A stretch of 64,000 nt of DNA from UBA3839 sp902776985 (lineage in GTDB: Bacteria; Bacteroidota; Bacteroidia; Bacteroidales; Bacteroidaceae), in contig CACYSD010000002.1 in the NCBI GenBank assembly GCA_902776985.1, positions 1-64,000 on the forward strand. The letters run 5' to 3'. The position numbers and the translations under genes are program-made. Positions 8,081-17,710 of this stretch are shown here, piece after piece. Position 1 is the first letter of the stretch; every line of letters starts with the position of its first letter. Below the pieces are notes generated by a model. It saw only the letters and a program-made list of their open reading frames with translations. It was not told the origin of the DNA and made no database searches.

Positions 8081-8935
8081 TTACTTCACTCTTACAACGA
8101 GATACTTGGATACACTCCAGAATTTGTAAGTATCGGTGATATGGAGAGTATATTCGCCCTTGGCATCCTTCATGAGAGTGTATGAACCGCTTGGGTGATT
8201 AGTAAGCAGTTTAGCATACTTTGAACCGAAAGGAATGACAGTGGTTTCGCGAATATCGATTTTGATGAAATAGTCTTTGTCATAATCACCGTTCTTGAGC
8301 ACATCGCCAGAATCGAGAATCTTGTGTTCCTTCAGTTCCTTGCTGGTGCCATAGACATACCAGGCAGTATTGAGCTGAGCATCCTGATTCTCAACAATCT
8401 GAGTCTTATTCTTATTTTCCTCCACGAGATTGGTGTTCTGACGGTTCAGATGAACAATTGAAGAGTCGAGTTTCTCAATCTTAAGGTCTTTTTCGGCAAG
8501 ACTACTACGAAGTTCTGCGATTTCCTTCTTGTGTTCCTCAAGTTGAGCGGTAAGAGTAGTAAGTTTGGCTTTCAACTGAGCGCCTGCAGAAGAACTGTTC
8601 TTCAACTGGCGTTCAAGTTCAGCAATCTTCTTGCGGTTCGAAGCCATTGTCTCCTCAATGAAGAGAAGGTTTTCACGGATACTTTCCTCAGAGTTATTGC
8701 CTTCCACGTCGTTACCGAGCAATGTGATACGTCCCTCAGCCTCGTTGATTTGAGCAAAACCTGTCTCAACATCGTTTATAAGACCAAGCAGACGATCCTG
8801 CTGATTTCGCTGAATCTTCAGTTCACGTTCCAAAGAATCTGCACGCATTTTCTCACGGTTAACTTCTTGTTTGTCAGAATTATTGCATGAGAACATCAAT
8901 GCAGCAATACTAATCAAAAAAATAGTCTTTTTCAT
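8081..8935 (-). CDS. coiled-coil lipoprotein, possible Cbp1-family adhesin
   Basis: The N-terminus MKKTIFLISIAALMFSC is a lipoprotein signal with the lipidated Cys at residue 17. Residues about 25-190 are a long, nearly continuous coiled coil rich in Glu, Lys and Leu. A compact C-terminal domain (about 195-284) starts TAWYVYGTSKELKEHKIL and ends SKYLVVRVK. This layout matches proteins annotated in Prevotella and Bacteroides as Cbp1-family collagen-binding adhesins. That match is from memory and collagen binding is not shown here. It is upstream of, and probably co-transcribed with, the secreted protein at 7316. Confidence 0.8.
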   Translation of the reverse strand: MKKTIFLISIAALMFSCNNSDKQEVNREKMRADSLERELKIQRNQQDRLLGLINDVETGFAQINEAEGRITLLGNDVEGNNSEESIRENLLFIEETMASNRKKIAELERQLKNSSSAGAQLKAKLTTLTAQLEEHKKEIAELRSSLAEKDLKIEKLDSSIVHLNRQNTNLVEENKNKTQIVENQDAQLNTAWYVYGTSKELKEHKILDSGDVLKNGDYDKDYFIKIDIRETTVIPFGSKYAKLLTNHPSGSYTLMKDAKGEYTLHITDTYKFWSVSKYLVVRVK

Positions 8936-8991
8936 AACTTGTTATTTTGTTAAATTAAGTCTCGGATGTATGTATAAATATTTATCTCGAA

Positions 8992-9735
8992 TTAGTCTTC
9001 ATCGAGGTTTTCTTTCTTATATTTATTCTTGGATTTGTTAATTTCCTTAACGGGCTTCTCTGCGTTCTGGTTGCCAGCAACTACAATCACGATTTCTCCA
9101 CGTGGTTCAGTCTCTGTGAAATGCTGAACCAATTCCTGTAAAGTGCCTCTTACCGTCTCTTCGTGAATCTTGCTGATTTCTCTGCTAACACTTGCAAGAC
9201 GTTCTGAGCCAAAGACTTCGCAGAACTGAGCCAATGTCTTCAAAAGACGGTAAGGTGATTCGTAGAAAATGATAGTTCGTTCCTCATCCTTCAGTGTTTC
9301 AAGGCGCGACTGACGTCCTTTCTTCTGTGGAAGGAAACCTTCGAAACAGAATTTGTCGACAGGCAATCCAGAAGAAACTATCGCAGGAACGAAAGCGGTA
9401 GGTCCAGGTAAAGTGATAACTTCTATTTCATTGCGAACACACTCACGAACAAGGAGGAAGCCCGGATCGCTGATGGCAGGAGTTCCCGCATCGCTAATGA
9501 GAGCAACATTCTCACCGGCTTTGATGCGATTGACTACAGAATCAGTAGTTTGGTGTTCGTTAAACTTATGATGAGAGAGCAATTCCTTGTGTATATCATA
9601 ATGCTTCAGCAACACACTTGACGTGCGTGTATCTTCAGCAAGAATAAGGTCAACACTCTTGAGTGTGTTGATTGCCCTGAAGGTGAAGTCCTCCATATTG
9701 CCTACCGGAGTCGGTACAACAAATAGTGTTCCCAT
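8992..9735 (-). CDS. rsmI: 16S rRNA (cytidine-1402 2'-O)-methyltransferase
   Basis: Methylates the ribose of C1402 in the 30S P site using SAM. At 247 residues it has the family start TLFVVPTPVGNMEDFTFRA, the tetrapyrrole-methylase-like signatures LAEDTRTS and LISDAGTPAISDPG, and LPGPTAFVPAIVSSGLP. The C-terminus adds a Lys/Asn-rich tail of about 30 residues (about 217-247) that looks disordered. Neighbours are a histidine kinase upstream and the lipoprotein gene downstream, with short gaps and no strong terminator between them. Confidence 0.95.
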   Translation of the reverse strand: MGTLFVVPTPVGNMEDFTFRAINTLKSVDLILAEDTRTSSVLLKHYDIHKELLSHHKFNEHQTTDSVVNRIKAGENVALISDAGTPAISDPGFLLVRECVRNEIEVITLPGPTAFVPAIVSSGLPVDKFCFEGFLPQKKGRQSRLETLKDEERTIIFYESPYRLLKTLAQFCEVFGSERLASVSREISKIHEETVRGTLQELVQHFTETEPRGEIVIVVAGNQNAEKPVKEINKSKNKYKKENLDED

Positions 9736-9798
9736 TTATTCGTTTAATGTTTAACGATTTAAAGTTTAGCGATAGTACCGGATATGTTTATGTAAGAA

Positions 9799-10965
9799 TT
9801 ATGTAGTTTTGGGGAGTTCGATGCGGAAGGTTGTACCCTTGCCTATTTCTGACCACTTCACGAAAATGCGGCCTTTATGGTACTCTTCCACAATTCGCTT
9901 GGCTAAGGAGAGGCCTAAGCCCCACCCTCTTTCCTTTGTGGTGAAGCCTGGCTTGAACACATCCTTGAAATTGGACTTAGCCATACCCTTGCCTGTATCG
10001 GTAAACTCAAAAGCAACGACATTGCGGTTTTCCTCCATATAAATATCAATACGTCCGTGTCCCGACATGGCGTCAACGGCATTCTTACAGAGATTCTCAG
10101 CAACCCACTCGAACAGCGAGGAGACAAGATTGATGATAACCGGTTCCTCTGGTAGATGACACACTATATTCACCTTGTGGGAAGTGCGATGATCCATATA
10201 CTCCGCCACACGCTTGATAACCTCACACACATCCTCCGGTTTTGGTTCAGGTATTGAACCGATTTTGGAGAAACGCTCTGCGATGCGTTCAAGTCGGTTT
10301 ATATCCTTCGACATCTCAGGCAGAAGCTGGTCGTTAGGATAGGTTTCACGCAAAACTGTCGACCACGCCATAAGCGAAGATATTGGCGTTCCCAACTGAT
10401 GGGCTGTTTCTTTAGAAAGTCCCACCCACACCTTGTTCTGTTCCGAACGCATGGATGCAAAGAGTGCAAAGATGGCGACTGTGACGAAGATGATTACTAC
10501 AAGAAGCTGAATATATGGGAAAGTAGCAAGACGTTTCACCATAACAGATTCATCATAGCAAATCTCAATATACTCGTTTGAGTTGTAGGAATTGTCAGGG
10601 TAGATTCTTATGGATTGACCAGACTTAATCATCGTCTTAGCCAAATTGCTGATAATGCCCACAGAATCTTCGTCAGAAGAGAATTTCATGTCCAGATTGC
10701 GATATGTCTGAACATTACCTTCGTTATCGACAACAATAACTGGAATGGTGTTGTTACCGTTTATGACTTTGAGAACGAGGTTGAGGTCGGTATTCTCGTC
10801 TGCAGCATTAAGCGAACGCATTGCCTCTGCCCATACTTCCATGCGGTTGCGCTCCTCTTTCTGCAAGTCGCGGATAAGCACACTTGAAGTCAAAAGAGAG
10901 CCAATTGCAATGATTATCGCAAAGACAATCAGAAAAATCTTGATATTTCTAATTCGCTTAAACAA
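9799..10965 (-). CDS. membrane sensor histidine kinase
   Basis: Sensor kinase of 388 residues. A first membrane helix (about 9-31) and a second (about 151-171) enclose a periplasmic sensor domain of about 120 residues. The dimerisation/phospho-acceptor motif KETAHQLGTPISSL places the phosphorylated His at 189. The ATPase domain has the N box ENLCKNAVDAM, G1 DTGKGM and a G2-type GWGLGLSLAKRIVEEYHKG. No response regulator is adjacent, so it is an orphan whose partner and signal are unknown. The extended His motif is the type common in Bacteroidetes kinases. Confidence 0.93.
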   Translation of the reverse strand: MFKRIRNIKIFLIVFAIIIAIGSLLTSSVLIRDLQKEERNRMEVWAEAMRSLNAADENTDLNLVLKVINGNNTIPVIVVDNEGNVQTYRNLDMKFSSDEDSVGIISNLAKTMIKSGQSIRIYPDNSYNSNEYIEICYDESVMVKRLATFPYIQLLVVIIFVTVAIFALFASMRSEQNKVWVGLSKETAHQLGTPISSLMAWSTVLRETYPNDQLLPEMSKDINRLERIAERFSKIGSIPEPKPEDVCEVIKRVAEYMDHRTSHKVNIVCHLPEEPVIINLVSSLFEWVAENLCKNAVDAMSGHGRIDIYMEENRNVVAFEFTDTGKGMAKSNFKDVFKPGFTTKERGWGLGLSLAKRIVEEYHKGRIFVKWSEIGKGTTFRIELPKTT

Positions 10966-11010
10966 AGGGAGAATGTTTAACGGTTAAATATAGTACTTAA
11001 ATAAAATGAA

Positions 11011-11044
11011 GAATGAAGAACGCAACAAATCACATTCTTCATTC
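11011..11044. repeat. inverted GAATGAAGAA word repeat at a gene junction
   Basis: GAATGAAGAA (11011-11020) and TTCTTCATTC (11035-11044) form a 10-bp hairpin between the TPR gene and the kinase gene. The same word builds the element at 38901-38987 and a trace at 50473-50485. Confidence 0.6.
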
Positions 11045-11062
11045 TCCACCCATTACACAATA

Positions 11063-12343
11063 TTATTTATTATTGCTGTACTTCTTGAACTGATTAGCCT
11101 TAGTAACGTTGTTTGTATTGTTGTAGCAAACATAGAGCTGGTAGCCCCAGATATCTGAACGGTCAGGATACTTAGTGCGGCACTCTTCATAGAGCTTGAT
11201 AGCCTCACCATACCATTTCTTAGAAACAGCAGCATTGGTAGCATTCTGAGTTGCAAGCATAGCACAACAGTTTGCTGCACCGCTGAGGTTATCGATATTC
11301 TCATTGATTTCGTTAGCCTTCAAGAAAGCATTGTAAGCTTCCTCACGCTTTCCCTGATTGTAGAGAGCTGCAGCCTTGAAGTAATATGGCCACTTGTTTG
11401 ACTCAATCTTTTCGCCCTTCTCATTTTCAGATGGAGCAACACCTGTTTCGATCCGTTCGATAGCATTGTTACAGAGTTCAATACACTTGTCATAGTGAGC
11501 ATCCTGGAACTCCATCTGGATAAGGTTAACACCAAAAACTATTACTGATGGGAATTTCTCGAAACCGTATTCCAACATCTTACGCTCGTTGACAACATCC
11601 TTCTTTTCCTTGTAGAATGTAATCAAATCCTGACAAGCGATAGGACCTTGATCTGTAGTAAGAGATTTCTCAAGATACTTCACATAAGTAGCTTCGTCAC
11701 CACCTGTCTGCTTCAGAGCAACTGCATAGATATAGTAGCCGAGAGGCATATTGGGGTCAGTTTCTTTGAGGTTAAGACCTTCGAAGAGAGGATTATCAGC
11801 TGACTCATAATAAAGGTCAAGATACTTCTTTGCAGCAGCAGGATCAGTATAAACCACATTGCTGGCAGCGATAAGAAGGTTTCCGCGTGCACCCTTTGCA
11901 GCGAGCTGTGAAGTAGTGATTTCCTTAGCCATTTCCTCTTCCTTGTATGGAAGCTTACCCTTAGCATCAGGAGTCTTCATCATCTTAACGTATGTTTCGT
12001 AGTAACTAACCACGTCATACTGGTTTTGGAAAAACGCATTAGGATCTAGGAAAGTGTTGTTGTTTGCCTGATACTGCTTAAGCAACTGGTTCATTTCCCA
12101 TACTTTAAGACGGCAGGCATACTTCCATGTATCAGCCATATCCTTCGATTCAGGATTGGTCAGCGCAGGTTCGATAAGTTCACGTAATTCAGCAACTTTA
12201 TCTGCCTCGAGATTTGAGAAATCGTAAGCAATTGGAGTTGAAGAATACTCTACCTTATTCTTTACTTTCTTTACATTTGCTTTCTGAGCAAAAGCTGATG
12301 CAGACACCATCATGACTGCACAAATAATTAACAAGCGTTTCAT
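11063..12343 (-). CDS. secreted tetratricopeptide-repeat protein
   Basis: 426 residues with a signal peptide (1-19, SASAFAQ cleavage region) and helical repeats with TPR-like spacing, clearest at about 215-330 (YPYFKAAALYNQGKREEAYN) and at the C-terminus. It follows gyrA by 26 bases on the same strand, so the two are probably co-transcribed. A gyrA-TPR pair is, to my knowledge, recurrent in Bacteroidales. Likely a periplasmic scaffold; binding partner unknown. Confidence 0.88.
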   Translation of the reverse strand: MKRLLIICAVMMVSASAFAQKANVKKVKNKVEYSSTPIAYDFSNLEADKVAELRELIEPALTNPESKDMADTWKYACRLKVWEMNQLLKQYQANNNTFLDPNAFFQNQYDVVSYYETYVKMMKTPDAKGKLPYKEEEMAKEITTSQLAAKGARGNLLIAASNVVYTDPAAAKKYLDLYYESADNPLFEGLNLKETDPNMPLGYYIYAVALKQTGGDEATYVKYLEKSLTTDQGPIACQDLITFYKEKKDVVNERKMLEYGFEKFPSVIVFGVNLIQMEFQDAHYDKCIELCNNAIERIETGVAPSENEKGEKIESNKWPYYFKAAALYNQGKREEAYNAFLKANEINENIDNLSGAANCCAMLATQNATNAAVSKKWYGEAIKLYEECRTKYPDRSDIWGYQLYVCYNNTNNVTKANQFKKYSNNK

Positions 12344-12369
12344 AAATACAAGTTTATTAGGTTATTTAG

Positions 12370-15027
12370 TTATTGTTCTTGATTATCTTCTTCTGTTGCT
12401 TCAACCGCTTCCTCTAGCTCTTCATCCACATGTTCTACGATGCAGACGCTGCTGATAGTGTCGTTGCGACGCTTAAGATTGATAAGACTCACACCCTGGG
12501 TGTTGCGTCCCTGAACTCGAACCTCGCTAAGAGCAAGACGAATTGCCACACCGCTCATGTTGATAATCATGAGGTCGTCAGCATCAGTAACACTCTTGAT
12601 GGCAACAAGCTTACCAGTCTTGTCGGTTACGTTGAGTGTCTTGACACCCTTACCGCCACGTTTGGTTATTCTGTATTCAGCAAGATTTGAGCGCTTGCCA
12701 AATCCGTTCTCACTAACAACCAGGACATCCTCAGCGAAGTCAGAATCTGCAACATCTTCACCCTGAGCATCAGCAGTTTCAACATCTGTTGCTGAATCTT
12801 CAGTTTCAGTAACTTCTTCTGCTGCATCTTCATTCTGAGCATCGAGCAATGCCCACTGTTCATCAGTAAGAGTTTCGTTGCACTGCATTACCAACATACC
12901 TACAGCCTCATCTTCATCATTGTCGAGACGAATGCCGCGTACACCAGTAGCTGTTCTACCCATAACACGAACATCGTTTTCGTTGAAGCGGATAGCACGT
13001 CCGTTACGATTAGCGATGATGATATCGTCGTTACCGCTGGTGAGCTTAACTTCAATCACTTCATCTCCCTCGATGAGGTTGATGGCGATAAGTCCGTTTG
13101 AACGTGGGTGAGAATAAGACTCGAAGCGTGACTTCTTAACCTTACCAGTCTTAGTACAGAACATAAGGTTGTGCTTACGTACGAAGTCAGCATCGTTGAT
13201 ATTTTCAATACAGATGAATGCTGTAGCACGGTCATCGCTGTCAATATTGAGAAGGTTCTGAACTGCACGACCCTTGAATGTCTTGTTTCCCTCTGGAATA
13301 TCGTAAACCTTCATCCAGAAGCAACGTCCCTTGCGGGTGAAGAACATCATGGTGTTGTGTGTAGTTGCAGGATAGATGTGCTCGATGAAGTCTGCATCAC
13401 GTGCGCTACCACCTTTTGAACCAACACCGCCACGTCCCTGTGTACGGAACTCGCTCAGAGGAGTACGCTTGATGTATCCAAGGTGGCTGACTGTGATAAC
13501 TACAGGTTCGTTTGGATAGAAGTCTTCAGGGTTGAAGCTTTCGCTTGCTGAGTAGTCAATTGTAGTCTTACGCTCGTCGCCAAACTTAGCCTTAACCTCA
13601 AGCAGCTCATCCTTCATGACCTTCTTGCAGAGTTCAGGATCATTCAGAATCTGGTCAAGGTACTGAATCAGTTTCTCAAGTTCCGCATACTCGGCACGAA
13701 GCTTATCCTGCTCAAGACCTGTGAGCTGACGAAGACGCATTTCTACAATTGCACGAGCCTGGATGTCATCGAGTTCGAAGCGCAGCTTCAAGTTATCGAT
13801 TGCCTCCTGTGGAGATTTGGCAGCACGGATGATACGTACAACTTCGTCGATATTGTCGGAAGCGATGATAAGTCCTTCGAGGATGTGTGCACGTTCCTCT
13901 GCCTTGCGCTTGTCATACATGGTACGACGGATTGTCACATCGTGTCTGTGGTCAACGAAGTACTTGATGCACTCACGCAGAGAGAGAAGTTTTGGACGTC
14001 CGCTGTTGCGTTCGTTAGCACCGACAAGAGCAATACAGTTAACGCTGAAGCTTGACTGCAGCTCAGTCATCTTATAGAGTTTATTCAGGATGACATTTGC
14101 GTTGGCGTCACGCTTCACGTCAATCACGATACGCATACCTTCACGGTCACTCTCATCATTCACGTTGGAAATACCGTCAATACGCTTTTCGTTTACAAGG
14201 TCGGCAATCTTCTTGATAAGTTCAGCCTTGTTTACGTTATAAGGAATCTCATGGACAATGATTTTGTCATGCAGATCATCAGTTTCAATATCAGTCTTTG
14301 AACGGATTACGATACGTCCACGACCAGTCTCGTAAGCTTCCTTAACTCCGTCAAGACCACAGATAATACCGCCGGTTGGGAAATCAGGAGCCTTAATGTA
14401 CTGCATCAGGCCTTCTGTATCAATCTCAGGATTGTCAATCATAGCCACACATCCGTCAATCACCTCACCGAGGTTGTGAGTCGGGATGTTGGTTGCCATA
14501 CCTACAGCGATACCAGTAGCACCATTGACGAGGAGGTTAGGAATACGAGTTGAGAGCACCTTCGGTTCTTGTGTTGAACCGTCGAAGTTGTCAACGAAAT
14601 CCACAGTATCCTTGTACAGGTCATCCATCATGGCCTGACCGATGCGTGAAAGGCGTGCCTCTGTATAACGGTAAGCAGCAGGACCGTCGCCGTCAATTGA
14701 GCCGAAGTTACCCTGGCCGTCAACCAGTGTGTAGCGCATCGCCCAATCTTGAGCCAGACGCACAAGAGCACCGTAAACTGAAGAGTCACCGTGTGGGTGG
14801 TACTTACCGAGCACGTCACCCACAGTCTTTGCACACTTTCTGTAAGGTTTGTCGTAGGTGTTGCCCTGCTCCATCATATCGAAAAGAATACGACGGTGAA
14901 CGGGCTTGAATCCGTCCCTAACATCAGGAAGAGCACGCGCAACAATAACAGACATCGAATAGTCGATATACGACTTGCGCATGCTTTCGTTGATGTCTAT
15001 TTTGATAATTCTGTCTTGATCTAACAT
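12370..15027 (-). CDS. gyrA: DNA gyrase subunit A
   Basis: DNA-cleaving subunit of the enzyme that introduces negative supercoils. At 885 residues it has the winged-helix region with HPHGDSSVYGALVRLAQDW, catalytic Tyr121 in AAYRYTEARL and the IPTHNLGEV motif. A gyrase-type C-terminal beta-pinwheel contains a GyrA-box-like RTQGRGGVGSKGG, which argues against ParC. Ser82 (E. coli Ser83) is kept, while Gly86 occupies E. coli Asp87; this is more likely lineage variation than acquired quinolone resistance. An acidic insert of about 45 residues (about 722-765, rich in Asp, Glu, Ala, Thr) interrupts the pinwheel. Confidence 0.96.
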   Translation of the reverse strand: MLDQDRIIKIDINESMRKSYIDYSMSVIVARALPDVRDGFKPVHRRILFDMMEQGNTYDKPYRKCAKTVGDVLGKYHPHGDSSVYGALVRLAQDWAMRYTLVDGQGNFGSIDGDGPAAYRYTEARLSRIGQAMMDDLYKDTVDFVDNFDGSTQEPKVLSTRIPNLLVNGATGIAVGMATNIPTHNLGEVIDGCVAMIDNPEIDTEGLMQYIKAPDFPTGGIICGLDGVKEAYETGRGRIVIRSKTDIETDDLHDKIIVHEIPYNVNKAELIKKIADLVNEKRIDGISNVNDESDREGMRIVIDVKRDANANVILNKLYKMTELQSSFSVNCIALVGANERNSGRPKLLSLRECIKYFVDHRHDVTIRRTMYDKRKAEERAHILEGLIIASDNIDEVVRIIRAAKSPQEAIDNLKLRFELDDIQARAIVEMRLRQLTGLEQDKLRAEYAELEKLIQYLDQILNDPELCKKVMKDELLEVKAKFGDERKTTIDYSASESFNPEDFYPNEPVVITVSHLGYIKRTPLSEFRTQGRGGVGSKGGSARDADFIEHIYPATTHNTMMFFTRKGRCFWMKVYDIPEGNKTFKGRAVQNLLNIDSDDRATAFICIENINDADFVRKHNLMFCTKTGKVKKSRFESYSHPRSNGLIAINLIEGDEVIEVKLTSGNDDIIIANRNGRAIRFNENDVRVMGRTATGVRGIRLDNDEDEAVGMLVMQCNETLTDEQWALLDAQNEDAAEEVTETEDSATDVETADAQGEDVADSDFAEDVLVVSENGFGKRSNLAEYRITKRGGKGVKTLNVTDKTGKLVAIKSVTDADDLMIINMSGVAIRLALSEVRVQGRNTQGVSLINLKRRNDTISSVCIVEHVDEELEEAVEATEEDNQEQ

Positions 15028-15080
15028 ATCTGAATTTTATATTTTTATTCCTTAAGTTAACTTACACCCCAAAAACTTTG

Positions 15081-15112
15081 TAAAGTTAGCAAGAAAGCAC
15101 GAAATCAACAAA
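15081..15112 (-). promoter_or_regulatory. gyrA promoter
   Basis: On the minus strand TTTG (15109-15112), a 20-nt spacer, then TAACTTTA (15081-15088), one mismatch from TAnnTTTG. It lies 54 bases before the gyrA start. Confidence 0.6.
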
Positions 15113-15165
15113 TTTTCAACTAAAAATCACTCTTAAAAAAAATTAAACACAACGCTACTATAAGA

Positions 15166-15197
15166 AACAAAAAAACTCTCCCTTTGCAATGGGAGAG
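15166..15197 (-). terminator. terminator of the TonB-dependent receptor gene
   Basis: Minus strand: CTCTCCC, loop ATTGCAAA, GGGAGAG, then seven T. It ends the receptor transcript about 30 bases after its stop. Confidence 0.85.
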
Positions 15198-15225
15198 CTA
15201 TTCTATGAGGAATTTAGTTGGAAGT

Positions 15226-17625
15226 TTAGAGATTAATCGTCAGATCAACTCCGAACTGTATAGGACGGCAAGGCTGTGCAAATCCTTGCTGCATTGACAC
15301 AAAATAGAATGGAACATAACTGCAATCCGTAAGGTTTTTACCCCAAAAGTTAAGGGTAAACTGCTTGTATGTAGCTCCTACATGAGCACCAAGAAGCAGG
15401 TAGAACGGTTCGGAAGCTGAGTTGTCCTCTGTCCAGTATGTACGTCCAGCACCTTTGATGTTTGCACCCATGTTGAGCACAACGTTCTTTACAGGCACTT
15501 CCAGTTCAGCTGCTGCGGAGAGAGTGTATCGAGGTGCGAAAGGCACATAATTGCCGCTATAGTCTTCCTCGCCTACATAGTCATCAAACTTCGCATGGGT
15601 AAATCCGTAAGCGGCATTGAGCAAGAGAGTATTCTTGCCAAGAGGCATCCATGCGTTTGCGCTGAGGTCGAATCCGTAGCTGGTACTCTTTCCGGCATTG
15701 ACCATCTGTCGTCCGAAACCATTGGCGGCAAAACGAGTCACCTGCTGGTCATAGGTATGGATGTAGTAAACTGAAGCATTGACTGTGAGATGGTTATCAA
15801 GGAGATTAAGACGAGTTCCGAGTTCATAGTTCCAGCTTGTTTCCGGCTTATATACTGTTGTGCTGTCGGCAGAAGGATTGGTTCCGGCAGACATACCCGT
15901 TCTTGACATCATAGGACCTAAGGTAGGGTCAGCGAGCATTGTTGCGGTCATATCGTTGCGAAGACTTGCCTGAATGAGTTCGCTGAACATCTGGATATTA
16001 TACCCCCCTGAGCGGAATCCCTTGGACACACTTCCGTAGATAATGTTTGAATTGGGAAGTCGCCATGTAAGAGCCACCTTAGGCAGAGCCTGAGTATAGT
16101 CATTATTGATGGTACCAATATAAGACGTAGTGGTTGTAAACTGCTGGTTTATCATCGGCATAGGCATTCCGGTTCTCTCCACCTTGAAGGTATAGTTCAG
16201 AGAAGTTGAAGAAAGGTAGTCAATGTAGTTATGCTCATAATCAATACGCAAGCCGGCAGTAAGGTCGAGATTCGGCAGAAGGTCACGAAGTGTTGCCTGT
16301 CCGAAAGCAGCCAAGTTAGTGCTTGGAGTATTAAAGAGTCCTGAAACGAGCATATTATCGTCATCGATGGTGAGTCCTATGTTCATTCCCATTGGATTCA
16401 TCGCTGCGTTGGCTTTTGCAAAACCCGAATTGATGCCGTTCTGAATATATTGTTCAATTCCGGCTTCCTGGAACAGCACAGGAGCGTTGGTCTTAAGCCA
16501 CTGGCGTGCTGTATAAACTCCACCAACCCACTGCAGGCGTTTATTTTCATTGCTCTTGAACACAAGTTCGTTGGAGAGATATCTGCTGCGCTGGTTCTGA
16601 GCGAGCGTAAAGACACGCGAAGGAGAGAAGTCCTGATCCATGTACATGTGGTCACGAAGAAGTTGGAAACCAACTACATCGGTCACGGTGAAATGCTTAG
16701 CTACATAATTCAACTTGAGTGATGTATTCCAAAGTGTGCGACGATACTCACCCAACTCTCCTTCCCTACTCTCTCCGATATGGTCAAGTGAAGGAGTATC
16801 CCTGAAATCATCAACTTTATAGTAGTCGTAACCGTTTTCCACGCTACGTTCGAGACTTGTCTGGAAATCGAGGGTGAAGGCTTTGTTGCCTTCTGGATTG
16901 TACACTATTCTCAGTTTTCCACCTCCGCTGTTGCCACCATTACTGCGACGGTCAAGATAAGTATTCTTGTTGAAGCCATCGTTGCCTTCATAGAATCCGG
17001 AAAGTGACATAGCCACATCGGAGGCAAGTGCGTGAGCTGTACGGAAATTCACATATCTTCCTGCATCCTTAGTGCTTGCTCCGAGTCGTATTCTTGTCTG
17101 GCTTCCTGTCTCAAGAACAGTAATAGGATTGAATGTATAGAGACGGATAAGTCCTCCCATGGCGTTGCGTCCGAAGAGCGTTGACTGAGGACCTCTAAGC
17201 ACATCGATACGCTCCACATCGGAGAAATCTGTATCGAAAGCTGATTTTTCCTTTACAGCCACATCGTCCACGTACATTCCAACAGCAGGAGTGTTAAGAC
17301 GGGAACCTACACCACGAATATAGATTGCGCTCGTAAGACGAGAACCGTAATCTGGCATAAAGAGGTTTGGAACAAAGGCTGCGGCATCTTTCAGCGAATG
17401 AACGCCGAGGTTATTGAGCTGAGCTGTATTGATAGTAGTGTAGCTGAACGGCTGGGACATCAGCGATCCAGTGATTTTAGGATCTGAAGTCACAACTACC
17501 TCTTCAAGCTGGCGAAGGATTGCCGAATCAGGTTCAAATGTGTGTTTTTCCGTTGCTGCAAAGTTTGTTGTCGGGATAAGAGCCGCAGCAAACAGCAACT
17601 TATTACATAAACTAATACTTAACAT
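15226..17625 (-). CDS. TonB-dependent outer-membrane receptor
   Basis: 799 residues with a signal sequence (about 1-24), a plug domain (EEVVVTSDP TonB-box region, then YIRGVGSRLNTPAVGMYVDD and DVLRGPQSTLFGRNAMGG) and a 22-strand-type barrel ending FGVDLTINL. It lacks the N-terminal carboxypeptidase-like domain typical of SusC and no susD is nearby, so it fits small-ligand receptors (siderophore, haem or vitamin) better than glycan SusC. The ligand cannot be deduced. It has its own promoter and terminator and is a single-gene unit after ispH. Confidence 0.93.
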   Translation of the reverse strand: MLSISLCNKLLFAAALIPTTNFAATEKHTFEPDSAILRQLEEVVVTSDPKITGSLMSQPFSYTTINTAQLNNLGVHSLKDAAAFVPNLFMPDYGSRLTSAIYIRGVGSRLNTPAVGMYVDDVAVKEKSAFDTDFSDVERIDVLRGPQSTLFGRNAMGGLIRLYTFNPITVLETGSQTRIRLGASTKDAGRYVNFRTAHALASDVAMSLSGFYEGNDGFNKNTYLDRRSNGGNSGGGKLRIVYNPEGNKAFTLDFQTSLERSVENGYDYYKVDDFRDTPSLDHIGESREGELGEYRRTLWNTSLKLNYVAKHFTVTDVVGFQLLRDHMYMDQDFSPSRVFTLAQNQRSRYLSNELVFKSNENKRLQWVGGVYTARQWLKTNAPVLFQEAGIEQYIQNGINSGFAKANAAMNPMGMNIGLTIDDDNMLVSGLFNTPSTNLAAFGQATLRDLLPNLDLTAGLRIDYEHNYIDYLSSTSLNYTFKVERTGMPMPMINQQFTTTTSYIGTINNDYTQALPKVALTWRLPNSNIIYGSVSKGFRSGGYNIQMFSELIQASLRNDMTATMLADPTLGPMMSRTGMSAGTNPSADSTTVYKPETSWNYELGTRLNLLDNHLTVNASVYYIHTYDQQVTRFAANGFGRQMVNAGKSTSYGFDLSANAWMPLGKNTLLLNAAYGFTHAKFDDYVGEEDYSGNYVPFAPRYTLSAAAELEVPVKNVVLNMGANIKGAGRTYWTEDNSASEPFYLLLGAHVGATYKQFTLNFWGKNLTDCSYVPFYFVSMQQGFAQPCRPIQFGVDLTINL

Positions 17626-17659
17626 AAATAGAATTTGGATAATAATTGTATTTTGCGTG

Positions 17660-17667
17660 CAAAGTTA
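17660..17667 (-). promoter_or_regulatory. -7 box for the TonB receptor
   Basis: Minus strand reads TAACTTTG, a consensus match, 35 bases before the start. An ATTG 20 nt upstream may serve as -33. Confidence 0.65.
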
Positions 17668-17710
17668 CGCACTTTTGCAAAACCATACAATCCTCATTTA
17701 TTATGAAAGT

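Noticed and set aside
14770..14772. GyrA Gly86 (E. coli Asp87 position) as acquired quinolone resistance
   Set aside because: The adjacent Ser82 is intact and this position varies between Bacteroidales lineages, so a resistance mutation cannot be claimed from sequence alone.
15226..17625. TonB-dependent receptor as a SusC
   Set aside because: It lacks the N-terminal carboxypeptidase-like domain and no SusD-like gene is adjacent.
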